Assembly: GCF_001427105.1 (NCBI RefSeq)
Contig: NZ_LMGI01000002.1
Coordinates: 717,974 to 781,973 of the forward strand
Length of the DNA: 64,000 bases
DNA from: Sphingopyxis sp. Root154
Lineage (GTDB): Bacteria > Pseudomonadota > Alphaproteobacteria > Sphingomonadales > Sphingomonadaceae
Reading direction: 5' to 3'
Of this stretch, positions 46,077-55,353 are shown one piece after another. The notes below the pieces were generated by a model. It was not told where the DNA came from and searched no databases. It worked only from the letters and a program-made list of their open reading frames with translations. A program made the position numbers and the translations under genes. The number at the start of each line of letters is the position of its first letter. The stretch's first letter is position 1.

Positions 46077-46442
46077 ATGATGTTTCCTGCTGCAACCAAC
46101 CAGCCGCCCCACGCGATGGCGGACAAGGACGACGGCTCGCCCGGCACCCCCGGCGTCGGGATCGCGACGCGTACGCGTGCGAAGGCCAAAAAGCCGTCGA
46201 TGTATAAGGTGCTGCTGCTCAACGACGATTACACTCCGATGGAATTCGTCGTGATGGTACTCCAGCGTTTCTTCAACATGGATATCGAACAGGCGACGCA
46301 GGTGATGCTGCACGTCCACCAACAGGGCGTCGGCGTGTGCGGCGTGTTCAGTTACGAAGTGGCCGAAACCAAAGTGAACCAGGTGATGGACGCCGCGCGG
46401 CAGAACCAGCACCCGTTGCAATGCACGCTGGAAAAAGCCTAA
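46077..46442 (+). CDS. clpS: ATP-dependent Clp protease adaptor protein
   Basis: A 121-residue N-end-rule adaptor that hands substrates to ClpA(P). The core [23 protein letters not shown] and [40 protein letters not shown] is fully canonical. The N-terminal ~40 residues are a disordered tail. ATG 46077 is used; ATG 46116 (MADKDDG) is an equally plausible start. It is convergent with the HxlR gene, one base apart. Confidence 0.95.
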   Translation: MMFPAATNQPPHAMADKDDGSPGTPGVGIATRTRAKAKKPSMYKVLLLNDDYTPMEFVVMVLQRFFNMDIEQATQVMLHVHQQGVGVCGVFSYEVAETKVNQVMDAARQNQHPLQCTLEKA

Positions 46443-46443
46443 A

Positions 46444-46935
46444 TTAGCTCGCTCGCCCGACCTGTTCGGCCCTGAGCGCCGGCGACGGTTCGCCTTTCAA
46501 ATCGCCATAACCCAGCTCCGCGCCGCACCCTGGACAGATTTTCGCCGTCCCGACATCGGCACCGCACGTCCGGTGTACATAACGGATTGCGGGTCCGTCC
46601 CCCGTCTCGCCCGGGGCATAGGCCCAGCGCTCGGACCAGTTGCGCATCGCGTAGAGTACATCGAATAGCGCCTTGCCCTTGTCGGTCAGCCAATAATCGT
46701 GCCGTACCGGCCGCTCGCTATAAGCACGGCGCTCCGCGACCCGTTCCGCGACAAGCATCTTGAGCCGCGCCGACACCAGCTGCGGTCCCAGCCCGGTGTT
46801 CGCCGCAATCAGCTCGAACCGACGCCGCCCGAAAAATAGCTCGCGCAGGATCAGCAATACCGCGCGGTCGCCGAGCAGTTCGGCCGACCGTCCCACGGGG
46901 CATAAAGTGTCCGAAAGATCCGCGCGCTTGGGCAT
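46444..46935 (-). CDS. HxlR-family regulator with C-terminal CxxC segment
   Basis: A 163-residue regulator. The helix-turn-helix contains LCPVGRSAELLGDRAVLLILRELFFGRRRFELI and LGPQLVSARLKMLV, followed by the wing RPVRHDYWLTDKGKAL. Beyond it are TCGADVGTAKICPGCGAEL, an added Cys pair that could bind zinc or sense redox change. It is divergent from an SDR gene, with a 15-base palindrome between them, so it probably represses that operon. Confidence 0.9.
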   Translation of the reverse strand: MPKRADLSDTLCPVGRSAELLGDRAVLLILRELFFGRRRFELIAANTGLGPQLVSARLKMLVAERVAERRAYSERPVRHDYWLTDKGKALFDVLYAMRNWSERWAYAPGETGDGPAIRYVHRTCGADVGTAKICPGCGAELGYGDLKGEPSPALRAEQVGRAS

Positions 46936-46981
46936 CTCGCGTCCTTAGCCTCCTTCGGCAGGGAACAGAAATCACTTGTAA

Positions 46982-46996
46982 CTATGATTATCATAG
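46982..46996. promoter_or_regulatory. Palindromic operator between HxlR and SDR genes
   Basis: CTATGATTATCATAG is a perfect palindrome with one central T, flanked by GTA and TAC in near-symmetric position. It sits in the 91 bp divergent region, about 30 bases before the SDR ATG. Confidence 0.6.
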
Positions 46997-47026
46997 CTAC
47001 TCTTGAACACAAGAGGAGAGTCGCTC

Positions 47027-47758
47027 ATGCCCAATCCCGCAGCCGTCATCATCGGGGCCGGAGACGCCACTGGCGGCGCCATCGCCCGTGCCTTCGCCGC
47101 CGAGGGACTCACCGCCTGCGTCAACCGCCGGACCCGCAATGCCGAGCAGCTCGAAGCGCTCGCACAATCGATCCGCGACGACGGACACAAGGCCCGCGCC
47201 TTCCCCGGGGACGCCCGCAGCGAGGATGACATGATCGCGCTGTTCGGCCAGGTCGAGGCCGAGGTCGGCCCGGTCGAGGTCGCGGTGTTCAACATCGGCG
47301 CGAACGTCAATTTCCCGATCGGCGAGACGACGGTGCGCGTTTACACCAAGGTCTGGGAAATGGCGTGCCTCGGCGGGTTCCTGATGGGGCGCGAGGCCGC
47401 GAAGCACATGGCCCCGCGCGGCCGTGGCACGATCGTCTTCACCGGCGCGACCGCGAGCCTGCGCGGCGGATCGGGCTTTTCGGCCTTTTCGGGCGCAAAG
47501 GGCGCGCTCCGCATGCTCGCGCAGTCGATGGCGCGCGAACTCGGACCGCAAGGCATTCACGTCGCGCATACGATCATCGACGGCGCGATCGACACCGAAT
47601 TCATCAAGGGCCGCCATCCCGACTTCGATAACGCCAAGGCGCAGGACCTGATCCTGAACCCCGACGCCATCGCCGCCAACTATGTGATGCTGCACAAACA
47701 GCCCAAAAGCGCGTGGACCCACGAACTCGACCTCCGGCCATGGGGAGAAAAATGGTGA
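47027..47758 (+). CDS. Divergent short-chain dehydrogenase/reductase-like protein
   Basis: A 243-residue SDR-fold protein. The cofactor loop is IIGAGDATGGAIARAF rather than the usual TGxxxGIG. The catalytic YxxxK is FSGAK (F154, K158), so the acid-base Tyr is missing, while a Ser in GATASLRG (S144) remains. It may bind a nucleotide without classic dehydrogenase activity, or use another residue. AGAGGAGAG precedes ATG 47027. Overlaps the next gene by 7 bases. Confidence 0.85.
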   Translation: MPNPAAVIIGAGDATGGAIARAFAAEGLTACVNRRTRNAEQLEALAQSIRDDGHKARAFPGDARSEDDMIALFGQVEAEVGPVEVAVFNIGANVNFPIGETTVRVYTKVWEMACLGGFLMGREAAKHMAPRGRGTIVFTGATASLRGGSGFSAFSGAKGALRMLAQSMARELGPQGIHVAHTIIDGAIDTEFIKGRHPDFDNAKAQDLILNPDAIAANYVMLHKQPKSAWTHELDLRPWGEKW

Positions 47759-48354
47759 CCAAATCGCTCGAACTCATCTTCGATTTCGGCAGTCCCAACG
47801 CCTATCTTTGCATGAAGGCGCTGCCCGAGCTGCTCGACCGCACCGGCGCCGACCTGATCATCACGCCGTGCCTGCTCGGCGGCATCTTCAAGGCAACGGG
47901 CAACAAAGCGCCGATGGTGCAATATGCAGACGCCCCCGCAAAACTCGCTTATGAGAACCTCGAAATGCAGCGCTTTATCGAAAAGCATCGCCTCACGAAA
48001 TTTCGGATCAACCCGCACTTCCCGGTCAATACGCTAACGATCATGCGCGGCGCGATCGTTGCCGGCGAAGAGGGTAATCTCGACGATTATGTCGACGCGG
48101 TGAACCGCGCGATGTGGGAGGATGGTCTCAAGATGGACGATCCCGAGGTCATCGCGACCTTCCTGTCGGCGAACGGCTTCGACGGCCCCGCGCTGCTGGC
48201 GCGCACGCAGGAGCCCGAGATCAAGGCGAAGCTGGTCGCGAACACCGAGGCCGCGGTCGCGCGCGGCGTATTCGGCATTCCGACCTTCTTCGTGCGCGAT
48301 GAGATGTTCTTCGGCAAGGACCGGCTGGCGCAGGTCGAGGAAGCACTCGCCTAG
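47752..48354 (+). CDS. 2-hydroxychromene-2-carboxylate isomerase / DsbA-like family protein
   Basis: A 200-residue kappa-GST/HCCA isomerase-like protein with a thioredoxin fold: LELIFDFGSPNAYLCMKALPELL at the N-terminus, with the catalytic Ser, and GVFGIPTFFVRDEMFFGKDRLAQVEEAL at the end. It uses glutathione to isomerise a substrate, classically in naphthalene degradation; no other naphthalene genes are here. Translationally coupled to the SDR-like gene. Confidence 0.9.
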   Translation: MVTKSLELIFDFGSPNAYLCMKALPELLDRTGADLIITPCLLGGIFKATGNKAPMVQYADAPAKLAYENLEMQRFIEKHRLTKFRINPHFPVNTLTIMRGAIVAGEEGNLDDYVDAVNRAMWEDGLKMDDPEVIATFLSANGFDGPALLARTQEPEIKAKLVANTEAAVARGVFGIPTFFVRDEMFFGKDRLAQVEEALA

Positions 48355-49274
48355 GCCTGCGCCGCGGGCTGTGACGGTCGCCCGGCGACCAATATGCCGG
48401 CGACGATCAGCGCCAGCCCGATGATGTGGAACAGGTGCAGCACTTCGCCGAGGAACAGCATCGCGAGTCCCGCGCCCATCAGCGGCATCACATTCATATA
48501 CTGCCCCGTCGCCGCCGAGCCGATCAGCTCGACCCCGCGATTGAAGAAAAGATAGGCGAGAAACGACGGAAAGATCGAGACATAGGCGATGGCGAGCGCG
48601 CTACCCGTCGCGGGAACGATCAGCCGCCCCGACCACAGCTCGTGTGCGTAAAAGGGCACAATAACCGCGATGCCGACCACCATCGACGCCGCGAGGAAAC
48701 TCAGCGGATGCACCGCGGGCCGGCGGCGGAGCAGCACCGAGTAAAGCGCCCAGAGCAGCACCGCGCCGCCGATGATCGCGTCGCCGATGTTCAGCTGCAA
48801 TCCCCACAGCATCGCGGGGTCGCCGCGCGCGATGATCGCGAGCACGCCGGTGAGCGAAATCAGCACGCCCGCGATCTGCCGCAGGCTGGTGCGGTCGCCC
48901 ATCACCAACGCACCGACGACGAGAACGAGCGCCGGCAGCGCCGATTGGATCAGCATCGAATTAAGCGCGGTGGTACTTTGCAGGCCGGTGTAGAGCAGGA
49001 TGTTGAACGATCCGATCGCCAATGCACCGAGCAGCGCTACGATCGGCCAGTTCGCGCGCAATATGGGCCAGTCGCGCCTGAGATGCGGCCAGGCGAGCGG
49101 GAGCAGCAAGGCAAGCGCGAAGGTCCAGCGCCAGAAGGACAAAGCGGCGGGCGGCACCAGATCGCGCGCGGCGCGCCCGACGATCGAATTGCCCGCCCAG
49201 AACAGCGCCGTTGTCGTCAGCAGCGGATAGGCCCGCGACCACAGCGTCGCCGCCAGCCCACCATCCGTTCGCAT
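48351..49274 (-). CDS. DMT (EamA) family transporter
   Basis: A 307-residue ten-segment permease with two EamA repeats: LLTTTALFWAGNSIVGRAARDLVPPAALSFWRW and DAIIGGAVLLWALYSVLLRR mark their starts. Substrate unknown, probably a metabolite exporter. Overlaps the HCCA isomerase-like gene tail-to-tail by 4 bases. Confidence 0.9.
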   Translation of the reverse strand: MRTDGGLAATLWSRAYPLLTTTALFWAGNSIVGRAARDLVPPAALSFWRWTFALALLLPLAWPHLRRDWPILRANWPIVALLGALAIGSFNILLYTGLQSTTALNSMLIQSALPALVLVVGALVMGDRTSLRQIAGVLISLTGVLAIIARGDPAMLWGLQLNIGDAIIGGAVLLWALYSVLLRRRPAVHPLSFLAASMVVGIAVIVPFYAHELWSGRLIVPATGSALAIAYVSIFPSFLAYLFFNRGVELIGSAATGQYMNVMPLMGAGLAMLFLGEVLHLFHIIGLALIVAGILVAGRPSQPAAQA

Positions 49275-49298
49275 CGCGTTTCGATCCCGTGTTCGTCA

Positions 49299-49331
49299 AA
49301 AATTTGCCGCCCCGGCTTTCACCGGGGCGGC
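49299..49331 (-). terminator. Rho-independent terminator of the DUF3011 gene
   Basis: A perfect 10-bp stem (GCCGCCCCGG with CCGGGGCGGC, 6-base loop, 49306-49331) followed on the minus strand by AAATTTTT, just after the DUF3011 stop. Confidence 0.75.
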
Positions 49332-49358
49332 AGAAGATATCGGAAGCGCGCCTCCTGT

Positions 49359-50480
49359 CTAGGTGAAGTCGAGCTGGATGATGTCGCTCGGCGTCGCGCG
49401 GCAATACATTTCGATCGTGCGCGCGCCGTCGGGATAGGTTGCGGTCATCGCGGCGCGAATCCGCCAGCCGCCATTGCCCTGCTCCAGGTTGACCAGCCGG
49501 TCGTACGACAGCCGGGTTCCCCCGGTGATGCCGATCTGGCGCGCCGCATCCATCATGCAATTCTGCACCGACGGCCGCGCCGCGCTTGGCAAGGCCGAGA
49601 GATTGGCGCTGAGTGCTGCCGGCGGGCCGGCGGGATAGGTCGGCGTTGTCGAGTCTTCTGGCACCGATGTCTCGGGCGCGGTTGGCTCGGCGGGTTTCTT
49701 TTTCTTGCTCGCAAGCAAGGCGATCAAACCGGCCGCAACGACGACCCCGCCGATCACCAGGCCGGTGCTCGGCCCCTTGTCCTTGTCCTTGTCGGGCCGC
49801 GAGCCGCGATATCCATAGCCAAACTCAGCGCGGCAACCCTTGTCCACCCAGACATAGCTGGCGGTATAGCCCCATTGCCGGCCAGCATTGCAGCGACCGC
49901 CGATCGTGCGCACCACCTCGACCCGGTTGTTGGTCGAGACATTGCACTGCTGATAGCCGTTGTTCCGCGACTCGCAGCGGACCGTCCCTGCAAAATCATC
50001 GACCGGTTGCGGCAGCGGCGTCGGGTAGCCGCCCCCATTGCCATAGCCGTAAGCGAACTCGGCGCGGCAACCGCCCGATACCCAGATCTGGGTGGCGGTG
50101 AAGCCCCAGTCGCGTCCCTTCGAACAACGCCCGCCGATCACGCGCTGCAGGTCGACACGATTCTCGGTGCGAACGTTACAACGCTGTTGCTTGTTGTTCC
50201 GCGATTCGCAGCGGATAGTTCCGGTATATTCGCCGTAACCGGGGCGCGGCGGCTGAATCTGCGGGCCGCCCGGGTAAGGTGGCACCGGACGCGGAGGCTG
50301 GATCTGTGGGCCACCGGGACGCGGCGGCTGAATCTGCGGGCCACCCGGCGTTGGCTGGACGACTACCGGCCCGCCCGGCGGCGGATAAGGCAAGGTCGTC
50401 GCTTGGGACATCGCCGGGACGGCAAGCTGGCTGGCGATCAACGTGGCCGTAGTGACGATCGTGACGACATTATTCCGCAT
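49359..50480 (-). CDS. DUF3011 repeat protein, secreted
   Basis: A 373-residue protein with a signal peptide (about 1-25). A proline-rich tract with three copies of GGPQIQPPRP follows, then two DUF3011 repeats of about 50 residues (CESRNN, then IGGRC, then GCRAEF). A TM segment lies near 245-265 (GLVIGGVVVAAGLIALLAS), followed by a C-terminal domain (about 290-373). DUF3011 is a beta-rich, Cys-containing module of unknown function. GGGGAG precedes ATG 50480. Confidence 0.85.
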   Translation of the reverse strand: MRNNVVTIVTTATLIASQLAVPAMSQATTLPYPPPGGPVVVQPTPGGPQIQPPRPGGPQIQPPRPVPPYPGGPQIQPPRPGYGEYTGTIRCESRNNKQQRCNVRTENRVDLQRVIGGRCSKGRDWGFTATQIWVSGGCRAEFAYGYGNGGGYPTPLPQPVDDFAGTVRCESRNNGYQQCNVSTNNRVEVVRTIGGRCNAGRQWGYTASYVWVDKGCRAEFGYGYRGSRPDKDKDKGPSTGLVIGGVVVAAGLIALLASKKKKPAEPTAPETSVPEDSTTPTYPAGPPAALSANLSALPSAARPSVQNCMMDAARQIGITGGTRLSYDRLVNLEQGNGGWRIRAAMTATYPDGARTIEMYCRATPSDIIQLDFT

Positions 50481-50734
50481 GACCTTACTCCCCTGTGAAA
50501 AGTCGTTTCCGCTTACGCTTGCCCTGGCTCGACCCAAATATTGACCTGAATAGTTTCATATTTCGGACCGGAAAGCCACGGCGAAAGCCCGTAGTCATCG
50601 GGGACGACTTAACCATGGTGACGACTTCGCTTGTTCGGTCGGATCTATTGGCTTTCGCCCCCTGGATCGCACCGCCGCAACAGGGGAGCCAAGGGCGAGG
50701 CGGCTTATCTTCCGCAGTCACCTGCCCAGCCCGC

Positions 50735-50761
50735 TTGCGCGCGCATGCGCATGCGCTAAAG
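50735..50761 (+). promoter_or_regulatory. Candidate murA promoter
   Basis: TTGCGC at 50735-50740, 15-base spacer, CTAAAG at 50756-50761, eight bases before the murA ATG, so the transcript would be nearly leaderless. Confidence 0.45.
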
Positions 50762-50768
50762 ACAGCCG

Positions 50769-52052
50769 ATGGATCAAATCGTCATTCGCGGCGGCCAGCG
50801 ACTCAAGGGCCGTATCCCCATCTCCGGCGCCAAGAATGCCGCGCTCACCCTGCTGCCTTGCGCGCTGCTCACCGACGAGCCGCTGACGCTCAGGAACCTG
50901 CCGCGGCTCGCCGACGTCGACGGGTTCGGTCACCTGCTCAACCAGCTCGGCTGCTCGACGACGATCGAGGGTTCGCGCCCCGAGGATTTCGGCCGCGTGA
51001 TGACCGCGCGCACGACGACGCTGACCTCGACCGTCGCGCCCTATGACATCGTGCGCAAGATGCGCGCCTCGATCCTCGTGCTCGGCCCGCTGCTCGCGCG
51101 CGCGGGTGAGGCGACCGTGTCGCTGCCCGGCGGCTGCGCGATCGGCAACCGCCCGATCGACCTGCACCTTAAAGCCCTCGAAGCCTTTGGCGCCGAGATC
51201 GAGCTGACCTCGGGCTATGTTAAGGCTGTTGCTCCGGGCGGGCGCCTTGCAGGCGGCAAGTTCACCTTCCCCGTCGTCTCGGTCGGCGCGACGGAAAATG
51301 CGCTGATGGCGGCGTCGCTCGCCAAGGGCACCTGCGTGCTCGAAAATGCGGCGCGCGAGCCCGAGATCGTTGATCTGTGCAACTGCCTCGTCGCGATGGG
51401 TGCGCATATCGACGGCATCGGCACCGAGACGCTGACGATTGAAGGCGTCGACCGGCTGCACGGCGCGACCTATCGCGTGATGGCCGACCGTATCGAGGCG
51501 GGCAGCTATGCCTGCGCGGCGGTGATCACCGAGGGCGATGTCGAGTTGGTCGGCGCGAAGGCCGACGAGATGGAAGCGACGCTCGCGGCGCTCCGCCAGG
51601 CGGGCGCAACGGTCGAGGAAACCAAGGGCGGCATCCGCGTCGCGATGTCGGGCCGCGCCGAGCCCGTCACGCTGTCAACTGCGCCCTATCCGGGCTTCGC
51701 GACCGACATGCAGGCGCAGTTTATGGCGATGGCCACGCTCGGCAAGGGCGCGTCGCTGTTCACCGAGACGATCTTCGAAAACCGCTACATGCACGTCCCC
51801 GAACTCGCACGCATGGGCTGCGACATCGATGTGCGCGGCCGCAGCGCCGTCGTGCGCGGCGTCGATCATCTGGTCGGCGCGCCCGTGATGGCAACCGATC
51901 TGCGCGCCTCGATGAGCCTCATCATCGCGGGCCTCGCCGCACAAGGCACGACCGAGGTCAACCGCGTCTATCATCTCGACCGCGGTTACGAGCGGCTCGA
52001 GGAAAAGCTGCAGGCCGTCGGCGCCGACATCGAGCGGATCAGCGCGGGGTAA
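50769..52052 (+). CDS. murA: UDP-N-acetylglucosamine 1-carboxyvinyltransferase
   Basis: A 427-residue enzyme for the first committed step of peptidoglycan synthesis. It begins [25 protein letters not shown]. The PEP-binding catalytic cysteine is C123 in [15 protein letters not shown], so fosfomycin sensitivity is expected. Overlaps the convergent hydrolase gene by 14 bases. Confidence 0.97.
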   Translation: MDQIVIRGGQRLKGRIPISGAKNAALTLLPCALLTDEPLTLRNLPRLADVDGFGHLLNQLGCSTTIEGSRPEDFGRVMTARTTTLTSTVAPYDIVRKMRASILVLGPLLARAGEATVSLPGGCAIGNRPIDLHLKALEAFGAEIELTSGYVKAVAPGGRLAGGKFTFPVVSVGATENALMAASLAKGTCVLENAAREPEIVDLCNCLVAMGAHIDGIGTETLTIEGVDRLHGATYRVMADRIEAGSYACAAVITEGDVELVGAKADEMEATLAALRQAGATVEETKGGIRVAMSGRAEPVTLSTAPYPGFATDMQAQFMAMATLGKGASLFTETIFENRYMHVPELARMGCDIDVRGRSAVVRGVDHLVGAPVMATDLRASMSLIIAGLAAQGTTEVNRVYHLDRGYERLEEKLQAVGADIERISAG

Positions 52053-53307
52053 GCCGCTCCGCACGGCCATAGGTGCCGCGCACATCGCGCTTGATCCAGT
52101 CGGCGAGCAATTTCAGATAGCCGTCGGTGATCCGCGTGATCTGACGTTCCCCGCTGGCGTCGGTGGTGAATTCCCACATGCCATGATCGGTCTGGGGAAA
52201 GAGATAGACGTCGACCGGCTTACCCGCCTTTGCGAGCCCGAGCAGCGCGCCCCGCGTCGTTTCGATCGGCGCCTCGCGATCCTCGCCCGCGAGCACCCAG
52301 AGCAACGGCGCGTCGAGTTTCTTCAGCGCCGCAAGCGCGTCATAATTCCAGATGAGTTCGAGATTGTCGAAACGCGCGCGCCCGACCCGGCGCAACGCGT
52401 CGTTAGGCATACGCGCGATCGCGCCGCTATGTTCGCCCGCGATCTTCGCCGCCCACGGCTGGCCCGCCATCTCGGCGCGCACCGCGTCGAGCTCTGTGTA
52501 GCCTTCGGTGAAACCGGACAGCAGCAACTTGCCGGTCGCGTCCGACAGCCGCCCGACGAGCGCCTCAGCATCCCGGCCAAGCCCCGCCGCGCGGACCTCC
52601 GACACCATCTGTTCGCGGTCTTCTTCGATCGGCGAGGCGACGAGGCCGAAACCGATCGCGACGAAATCGGCCTTGGTCCGCGTCGCGGCGAGGGGGGCGA
52701 CCCAGCCGCCCTGGCTGCCGCCGAAGAAGCCCGCGCGCCCATGGCCGCCCGCCGTCATGCTGCGCGCCTGACCCAGCGCGTGCGCCGCATCCTCCGCAAG
52801 CAGTTCGAAATTCTGCGTATATTCGCCTTCGGACCCGCCGGTGCCGCGCTTGTCGTAGACGAAGACCGAAATGCCCTGCGCCGCCATCGCATAGCCATAG
52901 ACGCCGCCGATCGGCGAAGTGCGTTCGGACCCGTGCACCATCACGACGAGCGGGCGCTTGGCGTCGGGCGCGCCCGGCGGCTCGATCAGCACGCCGGTCA
53001 TCTTCGTGCCGACGCTGTCGAAGGTCGCTTGCGTCTCGCGAAAGGCGACGGGCTTCCAATGTTTGCCGCCGACGGAAACGTCGCTGGTCCCGCACGTCAG
53101 GGGGACGCCGGCATCGGTGGTCGCGCCCCGGCGGCCGTCGCGAAACAGATAGCGCAGCCCGGGCGCCGCGACTGCCGGCGACTTCACCAGCACGACGAAA
53201 TCGCCGTCGGGGGCGGCATAGGTCCCCGGCGTGCAGGCGGTCTGCGCAAGGACCGGCGTTGCCGGAAGCGTAGCGAGAAGACAAAGGGTGCCGATGAGAT
53301 GTTTCAT
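52039..53307 (-). CDS. Alpha/beta hydrolase, exported
   Basis: A 422-residue secreted hydrolase. Signal peptide about 1-22. The hydrolase core has [15 protein letters not shown] as the oxyanion region, [11 protein letters not shown], the nucleophile elbow FGGSQGG (S198), and QTDHGMWEF with the likely catalytic His; the acid is probably in LAGEDREAP. Substrate unknown (ester or peptide). Confidence 0.9.
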   Translation of the reverse strand: MKHLIGTLCLLATLPATPVLAQTACTPGTYAAPDGDFVVLVKSPAVAAPGLRYLFRDGRRGATTDAGVPLTCGTSDVSVGGKHWKPVAFRETQATFDSVGTKMTGVLIEPPGAPDAKRPLVVMVHGSERTSPIGGVYGYAMAAQGISVFVYDKRGTGGSEGEYTQNFELLAEDAAHALGQARSMTAGGHGRAGFFGGSQGGWVAPLAATRTKADFVAIGFGLVASPIEEDREQMVSEVRAAGLGRDAEALVGRLSDATGKLLLSGFTEGYTELDAVRAEMAGQPWAAKIAGEHSGAIARMPNDALRRVGRARFDNLELIWNYDALAALKKLDAPLLWVLAGEDREAPIETTRGALLGLAKAGKPVDVYLFPQTDHGMWEFTTDASGERQITRITDGYLKLLADWIKRDVRGTYGRAERLTPR

Positions 53308-53342
53308 GAAGCCGTGTTATAGAAATAACACAGCAATGGCAA

Positions 53343-54305
53343 CTAGCTCTCGGGCTCGACGGGGACGGAAACCATGTTGCCGCTGACCGACGGCCGTTCG
53401 GGCCGTTTTGCGACCGCGATCACCAGCCCGATCAGCGCGACGACGCCGCCCGCGATCGATAGGGTCGCCCAGCGGTAATCCTCGAATGCGGTCGAAAAGC
53501 CCATCGCGATGATCGGGATCAGCACGCTGGACCATGCCGCCTGCCCTGGTCCGACCGCGCGGATGATGTTGAAATAGAGCGGAAAGGTCACTGCGCTCGC
53601 AATCACGCCGAGATAGAGGACGCCGCCGATGTACGTCACGGTCGGCTCGATCACCGGCGGGCCAGTGGTGATCCATGCATAGCTGCCGTCGGCGAGCGCA
53701 CCGAAGAGCATCGCCCACGCGATCATCACCACCATCGACTGCGCGCGTGCGATGCGCGTTCCCTGCATGACGTTGGCGGTCGATGCGCTCATCACGCCGG
53801 CGAGGGTCAGCGTGGTGCCGAGCAGCACCTCGCCCGCGCCGACCGCGGCAGCGCGATATTCGTGAAGGATCATCAATCCGACACCAACGATCGCGATCCC
53901 AGCCCCCGCGAGGAAGCGCCCTTCGAGCGGGGTCTTGAGGAAAGCGCGGCCAAGCAGCGTGTTGGGTACGATCAGCAGCGCGAACAGCACCGCGACGAGG
54001 CCCGAGGTGATATGCTGTTCGGCGCGGTAGACGAAGTTGAAATTGAAGGCGAACTGCGCGATGCCCAGCACCACGGCAAAGAGCATCGCGCGCGGCGCGA
54101 GCAGAAGCGGCTCGCGCCGCATCGCGGCAAATGCGAACATCGCGATTGCTGCGACCGCAAAGCGATAGGTAACCGACCAGCTGGGCGGGACCACGCCGAG
54201 CTGCCCCGTGATGACAATCCAGGTCGATCCCCAGATCAAAGTCACCAGCATGAAGGGCAGCAGGACGCGCGGGCTGAGCAGCGTGGGTGGCTGCTCGCTA
54301 CTCAC
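53343..54305 (-). CDS. DMT (EamA) family transporter
   Basis: A 320-residue ten-segment permease: FMLVTLIWGSTWIVITGQLGVVPPSWSVTYRF at the start and GVMSASTANVMQGTRIARAQ in the second half. Substrate unknown. Its ATG overlaps the stop of the threonine aldolase gene by 4 bases, so amino-acid export is a reasonable guess. Confidence 0.9.
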   Translation of the reverse strand: MSSEQPPTLLSPRVLLPFMLVTLIWGSTWIVITGQLGVVPPSWSVTYRFAVAAIAMFAFAAMRREPLLLAPRAMLFAVVLGIAQFAFNFNFVYRAEQHITSGLVAVLFALLIVPNTLLGRAFLKTPLEGRFLAGAGIAIVGVGLMILHEYRAAAVGAGEVLLGTTLTLAGVMSASTANVMQGTRIARAQSMVVMIAWAMLFGALADGSYAWITTGPPVIEPTVTYIGGVLYLGVIASAVTFPLYFNIIRAVGPGQAAWSSVLIPIIAMGFSTAFEDYRWATLSIAGGVVALIGLVIAVAKRPERPSVSGNMVSVPVEPES

Positions 54306-55312
54306 AATGCGCCGATCGCGGCCGCCAGCGGTGCGACCGCCTCGGCATCCTGATCCCAGCTGACGACGAGGCGCGCCGCGCCTTCACCCCAGTCGTAGAA
54401 GTCGAACCCGGCCGCGCGCAATTTGGCGGCCTCCTCGGCGGTGAGGCGCACGAACAGCTCGTTCGCCTCGACGGGGTGCATCAAGCGCTCGCCGCACGCC
54501 GCGGCGAGCTTTGCCGCGCCCGCGTTGGCAGCGCGCGCGTTCGCCAGCCACAGATCGTTCGCGAGCATCGCGCGAATCTGCGCCGCGACGAAGCGCCCCT
54601 TGCTGAGCAAATGGCCGCCGCGCTTCTTGAGTTCGCGCACGCCCGGCCCGCCACTGCCGCCGAAAAAGACGATCGCCTCGGCCATCATCGCACCATTTTT
54701 GGTGAAGCCGAAAGACAGCGCATCGACCCCGGCGCGCCAGGTGACGTCGGCGGGCGCGCAGCCGAGGAAAGCGACGGCGTTGGCAAAGCGCGCGCCGTCC
54801 ATGTGGAGCTTCATGCCTGCGCCCCTGGCGATCTCGCTGATCGCGCCGACTTCTTCCGCGCGCCAGGCAAGGCCATATTCGGTCGCGTTGGTGATGCTGA
54901 CCGCCGCAGGCTGAACCTGATGCACATCCTTGCGGATCCCGGCGATGCGGGCTTTCAAGGCGTCGGTGTCGATCTTCGCGCCGCGTCCGGGCAGCGGCAT
55001 CAGCTTGGCGCCGCCCGAATAAAAGGTCGGTGCGCCGCATTCGTCGACTTCGATATGCGCTTCCTCGTAACAGAGGATGCCCTGCCACGGCCGGACGAAA
55101 TGCGCGAGGATGATGCTGTTCGCCGCGGTTCCGGTCGGGATCCAGACGACTTCGCATGTCGTCTCGAAAAGCTCCGAGAATGTCGCGTCGAGCGACTGGC
55201 TGAGCGCGTCGCCGTCATAGGCGGTGTCGACCTGGTTGGCGGCCGCCATCGCCTCCATCACCAAGGGGTGGACGGTCGCGGCGTTGTCGGAGAAAAAGCG
55301 GGTCGCAGTCAT
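54302..55312 (-). CDS. ltaE: Low-specificity L-threonine aldolase
   Basis: A 336-residue fold-type I PLP enzyme that splits threonine to glycine and acetaldehyde. Seen are FFSDNAATVHPLVMEAM, the PLP-binding Asp region LHMDGARFANAVAFLG, and the lysine in DALSFGFTKNGAMMAE. Coupled to a DMT exporter. Confidence 0.93.
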   Translation of the reverse strand: MTATRFFSDNAATVHPLVMEAMAAANQVDTAYDGDALSQSLDATFSELFETTCEVVWIPTGTAANSIILAHFVRPWQGILCYEEAHIEVDECGAPTFYSGGAKLMPLPGRGAKIDTDALKARIAGIRKDVHQVQPAAVSITNATEYGLAWRAEEVGAISEIARGAGMKLHMDGARFANAVAFLGCAPADVTWRAGVDALSFGFTKNGAMMAEAIVFFGGSGGPGVRELKKRGGHLLSKGRFVAAQIRAMLANDLWLANARAANAGAAKLAAACGERLMHPVEANELFVRLTAEEAAKLRAAGFDFYDWGEGAARLVVSWDQDAEAVAPLAAAIGAL

Positions 55313-55353
55313 GGACCGCGCCTTAGCGCAGGTGTGGGCCGCTTGCTAACCCC

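Noticed and set aside
48426..50498. Long plus-strand frame across the DMT and DUF3011 genes
   Set aside because: Low-complexity Arg/His/Gln-rich translation antisense to two supported genes.
50485..50721. Short minus-strand ORF upstream of the DUF3011 gene
   Set aside because: No ribosome binding site or conservation cue; it overlaps the regulatory region between DUF3011 and murA.
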